Origin: Microbulbifer rhizosphaerae
GTDB lineage: Bacteria; Pseudomonadota; Gammaproteobacteria; Pseudomonadales; Cellvibrionaceae
Reading direction: 5' to 3'
Length of the DNA: 40,492 nt
Assembly (NCBI RefSeq): GCF_014191725.1
Contig: NZ_JACHWZ010000029.1
Span: 16,888-57,379, forward strand
Positions 21,821 through 30,138 of this stretch are shown in pieces. A program made the position numbers and the translations under genes. The notes beneath the pieces are model-generated. The model did no database searches. It was not told where the DNA came from and was given only the letters and a program-made list of their open reading frames with translations. Position 1 is the first letter of the stretch; the number at the start of each line of letters is the position of its first letter.

Positions 21821-23425
21821 TCAGGGCGCGGTGATTTCAATCAGGGTGGGTTTGTTGTCCGCGAGCGCGGCGGCCGCCACCGGCCCCAGCTGTTCCGGCC
21901 TGTCGATCCGGCAGCCTTCGGCGCCAAAGGCTTTGGCCAGGGCGACAAAATCGGGGGTGTGCAGCTCAACGCCTTCCCGGACCACCTCGGCCTCATCCAT
22001 AAAATCGCGGATCTCGCCGTAGCCGGTGTTGTTCCACACCAGTATCGGCAGCGGCAGTTGCTGCTCCACCGCAGTGGCCAGTTCGCCCAGGGTGAACATC
22101 AGCCCGCCGTCGCCGATCAGCGCCACCACGTCGCGCGGGCTGGCGAGCCTGGCGCCGATGGCGGCGGGCAGGGCGAAGCCCAGGGTGCCGTAGCCGGTGG
22201 TGCAGGTGATATGGCTGCGGGCGCTGTACAGGGGCAGGGCGCAGTTGGTGTTGTAGGCCAATTGGGTGGAGTCGGTAACCAGTATGCCGTCTTCCGGCAG
22301 CGCCTCCCGCAGGGCCTGGACCCAGGGGTAGCGGGCCTCTGAACCGGGCCACCACTCCTCGCGGCAGGCGCTGATCAGCTGTCGAACCTCGTCCCGGGCG
22401 GTTTTGCGTTTACCGGCGTCGCCTTCGGGCAGTGCGGCGTTGAGCTGTTTCAGGGTTTCCCCCGCGTCGGCGAGAATCGCCAGGTCCGGGTTGGCGTTGC
22501 ATACCAGTTGCGCCGGGTCGATATCCACGCGGATCAGCCTGCCCTGAAAAGCGTAGTTGTCGCGCACCAGGTTGCGGTCGGTTTCCGCCAGTTCGGTGCC
22601 CACAGCCAGTACCACATCGGCATCCTCTATACGTTTGCGCACACAGTCGAAACTCAGGTTGGCACGGCCGCACAGCGGGTGGCGCTCGTCGACCACGCCC
22701 TTGGCGGCCAGGGACAGGAAGACTGGTGCGGCGAGCTTCTCCGCGATCTGCGTGGCATCCGCGCCGCAAGCCTGGGCGCCGCCGCCCAGCAGGATTACCG
22801 GGCGCTCGGCGCCTCGCAGCCACTCGGCGGCGGTGGAGATCGCCCCCTCAGCGGCGGCGGGCAGTTGAGCCTGCGGGCAGGCCCGGTAATCTTCCAACTC
22901 GCCGGGCATGGGGGCCGAAAACAGATCGATGGGGATCTCGATATGCACGGGGCCCGGGCGGCTGCTCGCCAACAGTTGGAAAGCCCTGGCCAGCACTTCC
23001 GGCAGCTGTTCCGCCACTGTGAGCGAGTGCTGCCAGATACAGTAGCCTCGGCTCACGTCACTCTGGCGCGGCAGTTCGTGCAGGCGGCCGCGACCCATTC
23101 CCAGGTCCTCGCGGCGATTCACCGCGGAGATCACCAGCATGGGCACCGAGTCGGAGAAAGCCTGGGCCATGGCGGTGGCGGCGTTGGTGAGGCCGGGGCC
23201 GGTGATCAGGAAGCAGACCCCGGGCCTGCCGCTGGCGCGGGCGTAGCCGTCGGCCATAAACGCGGCACCCTGCTCGTGGCGCGGGGTGATATGTTGCAGT
23301 CCGCTGCCCGGCAGGCCGCGGTACGGCTCGATGGTGTGCACGCCGGGAATGCCGAAGACTTTTTCCACCTGGTATTCGCGCAGCAGGCGCATCAGCACTT
23401 GGGCACAACTGGGCGCAGAGGACAT
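21821..23425 (-). CDS. Thiamine-diphosphate decarboxylase, AruI-like
   Basis: A 534-residue ThDP-dependent enzyme of the acetolactate synthase/benzoylformate decarboxylase superfamily. VFGIPGVHTIEPYRGL and RHEQGAAFMADGYAR with catalytic Glu51 form the PYR domain, and ALIGDGGLMFTLGELATAVE through VWNNTGYGEI (residues 435-471) is the ThDP/Mg motif GDG...NN. The FGIPGVHTIEPYRGL start and overall length resemble 5-guanidino-2-oxopentanoate decarboxylase (AruI) of the arginine transaminase pathway. The downstream aldehyde dehydrogenase could be the next enzyme. No arginine transaminase gene is nearby, so a different 2-oxo acid remains possible. The first ATG after the promoter region is used. Confidence 0.8.
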   Translation of the reverse strand: MSSAPSCAQVLMRLLREYQVEKVFGIPGVHTIEPYRGLPGSGLQHITPRHEQGAAFMADGYARASGRPGVCFLITGPGLTNAATAMAQAFSDSVPMLVISAVNRREDLGMGRGRLHELPRQSDVSRGYCIWQHSLTVAEQLPEVLARAFQLLASSRPGPVHIEIPIDLFSAPMPGELEDYRACPQAQLPAAAEGAISTAAEWLRGAERPVILLGGGAQACGADATQIAEKLAAPVFLSLAAKGVVDERHPLCGRANLSFDCVRKRIEDADVVLAVGTELAETDRNLVRDNYAFQGRLIRVDIDPAQLVCNANPDLAILADAGETLKQLNAALPEGDAGKRKTARDEVRQLISACREEWWPGSEARYPWVQALREALPEDGILVTDSTQLAYNTNCALPLYSARSHITCTTGYGTLGFALPAAIGARLASPRDVVALIGDGGLMFTLGELATAVEQQLPLPILVWNNTGYGEIRDFMDEAEVVREGVELHTPDFVALAKAFGAEGCRIDRPEQLGPVAAAALADNKPTLIEITAP

Positions 23426-23646
23426 GGCGGCTTTGTTCCTTCATCTTGTCCGAAAGTGCACAGGAGCCTAGCGGGCGCGCGCAGGGGGTGCAAGCGGCCG
23501 CAGAGTCTGCTTATTGTGGGACAAAATCGCCGGATAATTGACAATTGCTCCGGCCCGCGACGGGAAAAATTGCGCCGCGGGGACGGATTGGGAAAAATCC
23601 GCGGACTCAGTACACTAAGCCGCTCAGCAACGAAGGAAGTACAACG

Positions 23647-24285
23647 ATGGAAATTGATCAGTGGCGCAGGGACTACCTGCGCGGCGGTTTGCGCCGCGAG
23701 GACCTGAATACGGACCCGATGGAGCATTTCACCCAATGGTTGCGCGAGGCGGTGGAGTCTGAGCTGCCGGACCCCAGTTCCATGTGCCTGGCCACCGCCG
23801 ATGCCGATGGCCAGCCCACCCAGCGCATCGTACTGCTGAAGGGCTATGACGAGCGCGGCTTTGCGTTCTACACCAACCTGGAAAGCCGCAAGGCGCGGGA
23901 CATCGCCGCCAACCCGAAGGTCTCCCTCCTTTTCCCCTGGCAGTCGCTGGAGCGGCAGGTGATCGTCTGCGGTCGCGCCGAGCAGTTGAGCCGCGAGGAC
24001 GCCCTCATCTACTTTCGCACCCGTCCGCGGGACAGCCAACTGGCCGCCTGGGCATCGCGCCAGAGTGAGGCACTGCCGTCGCGGGATCAGCTCGAGAAGC
24101 AGTTCGAGGCGATCAAATCCCAGTACGGCGAAGGCGAGGTGCCGCTGCCGGATTTCTGGGGTGGCTACCGGGTGGTGCCGGAAACGGTCGAGTTCTGGCA
24201 GGGCGGCAGCCGCCGGCTGCACGACCGCTTTGTCTACCGGCGGGAAGAGAGCGGGCCCTGGGCGATAGAGCGGCTTTCTCCCTGA
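23647..24285 (+). CDS. pdxH: Pyridoxamine 5'-phosphate oxidase
   Basis: A 212-residue FMN enzyme making pyridoxal 5'-phosphate from pyridoxine or pyridoxamine phosphate. RRDYLRGGLRREDLNTDPME is the substrate-binding N-terminus, TQRIVLLKGYDERGFAFYTN and SRKARDIAANPKVSLLFPW are FMN-binding, RPRDSQLAAWASRQSEALPS is the family signature, and PDFWGGYRVVPETVEFWQGG plus RLHDRFVYRR form the conserved C-terminus. The start is the ATG at 23647; the longer frame from 23545 is not conserved. It is monocistronic by spacing and supplies the cofactor of enzymes such as Kbl nearby. Confidence 0.97.
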   Translation: MEIDQWRRDYLRGGLRREDLNTDPMEHFTQWLREAVESELPDPSSMCLATADADGQPTQRIVLLKGYDERGFAFYTNLESRKARDIAANPKVSLLFPWQSLERQVIVCGRAEQLSREDALIYFRTRPRDSQLAAWASRQSEALPSRDQLEKQFEAIKSQYGEGEVPLPDFWGGYRVVPETVEFWQGGSRRLHDRFVYRREESGPWAIERLSP

Positions 24286-24521
24286 CAGCAGGGTATTCCC
24301 ATAAATAGCCCGAACTAAATAATTCCAAACATTTAACGTAACTACTCGCCTTCGGACTCGGAAAAAGAATACCGGAGCTTGATGCGAAGGCCCTGATACC
24401 GGGAGCGTTCGAGAGACGATTGCCGATGAGGCTGTTGAACGAACGGCTACCGGTGGCAGGGCCCCCAGGCCTCGGCTTAGTGTTACCGGGGGTGAGTAGT
24501 TACCATTTAACAAGGAAAACT

Positions 24522-26213
24522 ATGGCTGTTATCGGTATCGACCTGGGCACCACCAACAGTGCCTGTGGCGTTCTGGGGGAAGAGGGGGTCACGCTGATTC
24601 CCAATCGCCTTGGTGATGTACTCACGCCGTCGGTGGTGGGGCTGGACTCCGCGGGCAAGCTGGTGGTGGGCAGGACCGCCAAGGAGCGGTTGATCAATCA
24701 CAGCGATCGCACGGTGGCCGCCTTCAAGCGGCTGATGGGTACCGATCACAAGGTGGCGCTGGGCAGGCAGATGTTCAGCGCCACCGAGCTGTCCGCACTG
24801 GTATTGCGCTCCCTCAAGGAGGATGCGGAAGCCCACCTGGGCGAAACCGTTACCGAAGCGGTCATCAGTGTTCCCGCCTATTTCAACGACAACCAGCGCC
24901 ACGCCACCAAGCTCGCCGGCGAACTGGCCGGGCTGAAAGTGGAGCGGCTGATCAACGAGCCCACCGCCGCGGCCATCGCCTATGGCCTGCATGACAAGCG
25001 CGAGGGCAACTTCCTGATCCTGGATATGGGCGGCGGCACTTTCGATGTCTCGATCCTGGAATTCTTCGACGGCATCATGGAGGTCCACGCCAGCGCCGGG
25101 GACAATTTCCTCGGTGGCGAGGATTTCGTGGAGGCGATGATCGACAGTGTACTGAAAGAGCAGGGAATGGGCAGGGATCAGCTGTCGCCGCGCCAACTGC
25201 AGAACCTGACCATGCAGATGGAGACCGCCAAGCGCCGCATCAGCCAGCACCCGGAGCAGCGACTGCAGCTGGAGGTCGGCAAGCAGAAGATCGAGTGGGC
25301 GGCGACCGCCGAATGGTTTGAAAAACTCGCCACACCGCTGTTGCTGCGCAGCAAGAGGCCCATCGAGCGCGCCATGCGCGATGCCGACCTGCCACCACAG
25401 AAGATCGACGAGGTAGTGCTGGTGGGCGGCTCGACGCGCATGTCCCTGTTCCGCTCGATGGTGGGCAGGATGTTCGGCCGCCTGCCGTCCTGTCACCTGG
25501 ACCCGGATACGGTGGTGGCTATGGGCGCGGCCATCCAGGCCGGGCTCAAGTCCAGGAGCGCGGCGCTGGAGGATATCGTGCTCACCGATGTCTGTCCCTA
25601 CACCCTGGGCACAGGGGTTATCAACGAGGACAGCCCGGAACAGGGCGAGTACTTTATGCCGATTATCGAGCGCAACACGGTGGTGCCCGTCAGCGTGGTG
25701 CGCCGGGTGTGGACTGCACATGAGAACCAGACCGAAGTCCGCGTCGATGTCTACCAGGGGGAAAACCGCCTGGTAAAGAAAAATGTGTACCTCGGTGAGA
25801 CGAGTGTTCCCGTACCCAAGGGGCCCAAGGGCGAGGAGGCGGTGGATATCCGCTACAGCTACGATATGAACGGGCTGCTGGAGGTGGATGTCACCGTGGT
25901 TTCCTCCGGCAAGACCCACAACAAACTGATCGAGTTTTCCCCCGGTGCGCTGAATGAAGAGGAAAAGGCCAGCGCACTGCAGAAATTGTCCAAGCTGAAA
26001 TTCCACCCGCGGGAGGACGAGGAGAACCGCGCGCTGATCGCCCGCGGTGAGCGCCTCTACGAATCCAGCCTGGGCGAGCGGCGGGAAACTATTGCCCGGC
26101 TGCTGGGCAACTTCGACCGGGTGCTGGAAAGGCAGAACCCCGCGGAGATCAAAAAGGCCCGCGCCCGCCTGCAGGAAGTCTTCGACGAACTGGACGGCGA
26201 GGACTGGATCTGA
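24522..26213 (+). CDS. hscC: Hsp70 family chaperone, HscC-type
   Basis: A 563-residue Hsp70, close to E. coli HscC (~556) and shorter than DnaK because the C-terminal lid is reduced. VIGIDLGTTNSACGVLGEEG is the phosphate-1 motif, VISVPAYFNDNQRHATKLAG and LILDMGGGTFDVSILEFFDG the others, and VVLVGGSTRMSLFRSMV the adenosine motif. The substrate-binding part contains VCPYTLGTGVINED and IERNTVVPVS. The start is the ATG at 24522 after AAGGAAAAC; the upstream ATG at 24420 adds a non-conserved leader. Its stop overlaps the start of the J-domain gene (TGATG), so both are translated together and the J-protein is surely its co-chaperone. Confidence 0.93.
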   Translation: MAVIGIDLGTTNSACGVLGEEGVTLIPNRLGDVLTPSVVGLDSAGKLVVGRTAKERLINHSDRTVAAFKRLMGTDHKVALGRQMFSATELSALVLRSLKEDAEAHLGETVTEAVISVPAYFNDNQRHATKLAGELAGLKVERLINEPTAAAIAYGLHDKREGNFLILDMGGGTFDVSILEFFDGIMEVHASAGDNFLGGEDFVEAMIDSVLKEQGMGRDQLSPRQLQNLTMQMETAKRRISQHPEQRLQLEVGKQKIEWAATAEWFEKLATPLLLRSKRPIERAMRDADLPPQKIDEVVLVGGSTRMSLFRSMVGRMFGRLPSCHLDPDTVVAMGAAIQAGLKSRSAALEDIVLTDVCPYTLGTGVINEDSPEQGEYFMPIIERNTVVPVSVVRRVWTAHENQTEVRVDVYQGENRLVKKNVYLGETSVPVPKGPKGEEAVDIRYSYDMNGLLEVDVTVVSSGKTHNKLIEFSPGALNEEEKASALQKLSKLKFHPREDEENRALIARGERLYESSLGERRETIARLLGNFDRVLERQNPAEIKKARARLQEVFDELDGEDWI

Positions 26214-27466
26214 TGGACCCATGGGCGCTGCTGGGCATCGAGCCCAGCGACGATGCGCGCGCGATCAAGCGCGCCTATGCGAAAAAACTGAAACAGACCA
26301 GGCCCGACGAAAAGCCGCAGGAATTCCAGCAATTGCACAGCGCCTATAAACGGGCGCTGACTATTGCCGAGAGGCCTCAGCCCATGATGGAGAGCCCTCA
26401 GCCCGTAATCGAGAGCCCTCAGCCCGTAATCGAGAGTCCTCAGCCCATAATCGAGAATCCTCAGCCTGTCGTGGAGCGCCCTCAACCGGCAATGGAAACT
26501 CAACAGCCGTCGCCGCAGGAAGAGACCGCCGTCGCGGAGCGGGAAGCACCGCCTGAACTTCCCCCCGAACAGGACAGCGCGGCTGCGGAAACCGAGCGAC
26601 AGAAGCGCATAGACGAATACCGCCAGGTGCTGGAACAGGTGGACCGGGCCCTGGAGAGCGATCGCCTGATCGGCATGGAGGAGACCTGGCGCTTTCTCGC
26701 CGAGTGTTCCTATCTCCTGGAGGAGGAATTCAACTGGAACCTGGGACTGGGAGTCTTCGAGCGTTTTGCGCGCTTCAACAGCGAGGCGCCGGAAAAGGGC
26801 AGCCAAGTGGCCGCCAATATCCTGGTCCATGGCGATATGCTGTTCGGCTGGTCGGAAAGCCGTGGCTACCTGTACCGGGAGTTTGGTGAAGCCCTGTGCA
26901 ATGCGGTATTCGACGTGATGGAGGGCGATCTCCAGTCAGTGGACCCACTTCAGGGCGTGCGCGGCGGCAGGAAGCTGGTGGAGCAGAAGCCGCGGCCCGC
27001 GGAAGAAAGCCTCGACTATTACTACTTCGGCAACCTGCTCGGCCGCGCTTTCGCGCTACTACTGGATGTTTTCCTGGTGTACGTGGTTGTGGGACTCACT
27101 ACTTCGGTGGTCATGATCAAGGCCATGGGAAAGTCCGAGGGGGATGCCAGCTTCACGGCCCTGTCGGTGTCCATCCTCGGCTATCTGGTACTGGCATGGA
27201 TCGCCGAGGGTTCCCGCTGGCAGGCCACGCCGGCCAAATACCTCCTGGGATACCGGGTCACCGATCGCCATTTCAAGCGCGTCGGCTACCCGCACGGTCT
27301 GTGGCGGATTTTCAGTTTTATGTTCACCCTGCCGCTGTTCAAGATCGGCTGGTTTATCAATTGTTTTCTTGGCGGCAATCTCCTTCACGACCGGTTGAGC
27401 CGGACTTATGTGATCGATTACCGGAAAAGCCGGGAGGAATACCTGAAGGGCAATGGCGGCCAGTAG
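26213..27466 (+). CDS. J-domain protein with heptad linker and RDD membrane domain
   Basis: A 417-residue protein. Residues 1-50 form a J domain (PWALLGIEPSDDARAIKRAY ... FQQLHSAYKRAL) in which the canonical HPD is RPD (30-32). Residues 53-95 are six near-perfect 7-residue repeats (ESPQPVI), then an acidic linker, a helical region near 130-245, and an RDD-type membrane domain with three hydrophobic segments at about 277-299, 313-331 and 363-387 around WQATPAKYLLGYRVTD. The start overlaps the hscC stop (TGATG). It would recruit HscC to the inner membrane. The HscC/J-protein partnership is known from E. coli (DjlC, HscD); the RDD fusion and the RPD variant are read from sequence, and their effect is untested. 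Confidence 0.88.
   Translation: MDPWALLGIEPSDDARAIKRAYAKKLKQTRPDEKPQEFQQLHSAYKRALTIAERPQPMMESPQPVIESPQPVIESPQPIIENPQPVVERPQPAMETQQPSPQEETAVAEREAPPELPPEQDSAAAETERQKRIDEYRQVLEQVDRALESDRLIGMEETWRFLAECSYLLEEEFNWNLGLGVFERFARFNSEAPEKGSQVAANILVHGDMLFGWSESRGYLYREFGEALCNAVFDVMEGDLQSVDPLQGVRGGRKLVEQKPRPAEESLDYYYFGNLLGRAFALLLDVFLVYVVVGLTTSVVMIKAMGKSEGDASFTALSVSILGYLVLAWIAEGSRWQATPAKYLLGYRVTDRHFKRVGYPHGLWRIFSFMFTLPLFKIGWFINCFLGGNLLHDRLSRTYVIDYRKSREEYLKGNGGQ
26371..26496 (+). repeat. Tandem 21-bp coding repeat, six units
   Basis: Six 21-bp units beginning at 26371 (consensus near GAGCCCTCAGCCCGTAATCG) encode ERPQPMM, ESPQPVI, ESPQPVI, ESPQPII, ENPQPVV and ERPQPAM. Units 2 and 3 are identical at DNA level, which implies recent slippage or recombination, so unit number may vary between strains. 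It forms a Pro/Gln-rich linker between the J domain and the rest of the protein. Confidence 0.9.
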
Positions 27467-27768
27467 GGTGTACTACTATTTGTAAAGCTGATGGGGGTTG
27501 GGTTCTTATACGGGATAGGAAATAGAGCGGGGAGGCAAAAACATTCTAACGCGTATAACCTGTATAAATTCACGCTAAATATTCTTTAGCAACGGAAAGT
27601 GATCCTGTAATCTTCAAGCGTTCGTTCGTGCCGAAGTGTATGAACCGATTCAAAATATGCGGTTACTGGTCGGTGCTCCAACAATAAAAACAAATGGAGC
27701 CAGGCTGTACCGGCCGTGGTGTTTCCGACTGCGATATAACAATAAAGCAGAGCAATGGAGAGAAAACC
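27467..27768 (+). other. Intergenic region upstream of the TonB receptor
   Basis: A 302-bp gap without a credible gene. It is AT-richer than the flanking genes and must hold the receptor promoter, but I see no Fur-like site and no -35/-10 pair worth naming. GGAGAGAAAACC just before 27769 serves as the receptor's ribosome site. Confidence 0.5.
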
Positions 27769-30006
27769 ATGGAACGTCCGTTCAATCGTAAAAGCAATCT
27801 GACACTGATATCCGCCTGTTCACTGACAGTGCTTTCGCTTTCCTGTGGCGCGGGTTCGGCCCAGGCGGCGGAGGGCTCGGTAAGCACCATTATGGAAGAG
27901 GTGGAAGTCACGGCGCGCAAGCGCGCGCGGGCGGAGAAGTTGCAGGAGGTGCCGGTGGCGGCCACCGCTTATTCCGGTGAGCAGTTGGAGGCCCTGCAGA
28001 CCAAGGATCTGGAAAGCCTCGCCTTCAAAATGCCCAATGTGCAGTTGGACGATATCGGCACTACCCGCAATACCGCCAATTTCACCATTCGCGGGTTGGG
28101 GGTCAACAGCTCCATTCCGTCTATAGACCCCACTGTAGGGGTGTTTGTGGATGGCATGTATATGGGTATTAACACCGGCGTGATAATGGACCTGTTCGAC
28201 CTGGAAGGCATTGAGGTGCTGCGTGGACCCCAGGGTTTGCTGTTCGGGCGCAATGTCACCGGCGGGGCAGTGCTGGTAAAGACCGCAAAACCCAGCGATG
28301 AGTTTTCCTCGAAATTCAAAGTGTCCACCACCGACAGCCTGGACACCATTGTTGCGGGCAGCGTCAACGGCAGTATTTCCGAGAGCGTAAACGGACGTCT
28401 GACCGCCTATTACAACGACGACCAGGGCTGGTTTGAAAACCTGGCCTCGGACAACGACGAATTCGGTGCTTCCCAAACCTGGCTTGTGCGCCCCGCCTTC
28501 AGCTTCGATCTGGGTGAGGGCACTGAACTGCTGGTGCGCCTGGAGCGCGGTGAATCCGATGCCGACGGTGTGCCCGGGCAGAACCGCGGCGAACTGGCGC
28601 CGCTGATCGCCGCGTCGGTGGGGGTTACCGGCTGGGATAACAGCGACGACTCCTTCGAACTCGCCATCGACGAAGAGGGTTATTCCGATGCAGAGTGGAG
28701 CCAGGTGATCGCCGAGTTCAACCGGGACGTGGCTTTCGGCAACGGCACTGTGACCAATATCCTCGGCTGGCGCGAGTTTTACGGTGACGGCATCGGCGAT
28801 ATCGACTCCCTGCCGATCTTCGCCTTCCACGCCGCGACGGTGATCGACCAGAACCAGATCAGCAACGAGTTGCGCTATTCCGGTCGCTTCGGCGCCACCG
28901 CGTTGACCACCGGGGTTTACTGGTTCAGCCAGGAGCTGGAGTACTACGAAAACCGTATGTTGCCCCTCTCGGCGCCCGGTGGTCTGGACTGGACCGGCGG
29001 CGGTGTCCAGGACCATGAGGCTTTGGGAGCCTTCGCCCAGGCGGATATCGATCTGGGAGATGCCTGGGTCCTGACTCTGGGCGGGCGCTATTCTACCGAG
29101 GAGAAGGACGCCAAAATTGCCACCATCCCGGCGAATCTCTGCACTATCGACGACGGCTGTGTCGCCTATGATTTCGAGGACAGCGAATCCTGGAGCGCTT
29201 TCACCCCGAAAGTTGGTCTGCAGTGGAATCTTTCCGACAACACCCAGCTCTACGGTTTCTGGACCAAGGGCTTCCGCAGCGGCGGCTACAACATGCGCAA
29301 TACTTCTCTGGTCTATCAACCGCTGCCCACGGACCAGGAGGAGCAGACCAGCTTTGAGATCGGCGCCAAGTCCGAGTGGTGGGGCGGGCGTCTGCGCGCG
29401 AATATGGCGCTGTTCCACAACACCATCGACGATATGCAGCGCGAACTGAACTTGCAGGACCCGATCGTGGGCGTGGTGCAGCTGATCCGCAACACCGCTG
29501 ATGCCACCATTCGGGGAGCCGAGCTGGAGTTTATGGCGGCGCTTAGCGACACTCTGCTGTTTACCGCGAACCTGGGCTATGTGGATGGCGACTACGACGA
29601 CGTCTGGTTTGATATCAGCGGCGATGGCGTAGTGGACGATACCGACCTGGGGCTGGATATTCCCCGCCTGGCGCCCTGGACCTACGGCGTCGGCCTGGTA
29701 CATGACCTGGCGTTGGGTTCTGCCGGTACGCTCACTTCGCGGATCAACTTCAATCATCGGGATGCATCGCCCTACACGGACAACAACCTGGGTATGTTGA
29801 GCGAGGTGGATATGCTGGATTTCAGCATCGGGTACAGTCCCAATGGGAGCGGCTATCACTTGGCCCTGTTCGGCAAAAACATGCTGGATGAGGTCAGCGA
29901 AGGCAACGACACCCAGTTGCCGGTTACTCTGGGTGGTGCCGGTGCCACTTTTACTCCGCTGAACAAGGGGCGAATAGTGGGTGTGGAGTTGACCTACGAT
30001 CTCTGA
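27769..30006 (+). CDS. TonB-dependent outer-membrane receptor
   Basis: A 745-residue TonB-dependent receptor. The signal peptide is MERPFNRKSNLTLISACSLT through GSAQA (cleavage near residue 33), followed by a TonB-box-like region MEEVEVTARKR. The plug includes VPVAATAYSGEQLEAL, FTIRGLGVNSSIPSIDPTVG and VLRGPQGLLFGRNVTGGAVL. The barrel shows many amphipathic strands with LYGFWTKGFRSGGYN and NLGYVDGDYDD, ending GRIVGVELTYDL. It imports a ligand across the outer membrane using TonB energy. The plug pattern is that of the broad family used for diverse organic substrates in marine gammaproteobacteria and sphingomonads, so iron is only one option. No Fur box was seen upstream. The start follows GGAGAG. 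Confidence 0.93.
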   Translation: MERPFNRKSNLTLISACSLTVLSLSCGAGSAQAAEGSVSTIMEEVEVTARKRARAEKLQEVPVAATAYSGEQLEALQTKDLESLAFKMPNVQLDDIGTTRNTANFTIRGLGVNSSIPSIDPTVGVFVDGMYMGINTGVIMDLFDLEGIEVLRGPQGLLFGRNVTGGAVLVKTAKPSDEFSSKFKVSTTDSLDTIVAGSVNGSISESVNGRLTAYYNDDQGWFENLASDNDEFGASQTWLVRPAFSFDLGEGTELLVRLERGESDADGVPGQNRGELAPLIAASVGVTGWDNSDDSFELAIDEEGYSDAEWSQVIAEFNRDVAFGNGTVTNILGWREFYGDGIGDIDSLPIFAFHAATVIDQNQISNELRYSGRFGATALTTGVYWFSQELEYYENRMLPLSAPGGLDWTGGGVQDHEALGAFAQADIDLGDAWVLTLGGRYSTEEKDAKIATIPANLCTIDDGCVAYDFEDSESWSAFTPKVGLQWNLSDNTQLYGFWTKGFRSGGYNMRNTSLVYQPLPTDQEEQTSFEIGAKSEWWGGRLRANMALFHNTIDDMQRELNLQDPIVGVVQLIRNTADATIRGAELEFMAALSDTLLFTANLGYVDGDYDDVWFDISGDGVVDDTDLGLDIPRLAPWTYGVGLVHDLALGSAGTLTSRINFNHRDASPYTDNNLGMLSEVDMLDFSIGYSPNGSGYHLALFGKNMLDEVSEGNDTQLPVTLGGAGATFTPLNKGRIVGVELTYDL

Positions 30007-30032
30007 TCCCGCATAAAATTATCCGCTAATCC

Positions 30033-30101
30033 GATCGCGGCCAGCGGCCGCTCCTACAAGAAGGCTTATCTCTGCTGTAGGAGCGGCCGCTGGCCGCGAT
30101 C
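30033..30101. repeat. Long perfect inverted repeat (hairpin element), copy 2
   Basis: Two 26-bp arms (30033-30058 and 30076-30101) are perfectly complementary around a 17-base loop. The left arm contains GCGGCCAGCGGCCGCTCCTA, against CCAACGG in the copy at 18268. The compensating change in the other arm keeps the pairing perfect. It lies 27 bp after the TonB-receptor stop. Confidence 0.85.
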
Positions 30102-30138
30102 ATTATTTGCAACGAAGAAATGACAGCTGAGAGAACCC

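Noticed and set aside
24507..26222. 571-codon minus-strand frame opposite hscC
   Set aside because: The Hsp70 gene is complete on the plus strand, and the opposite frame has no recognisable domain.
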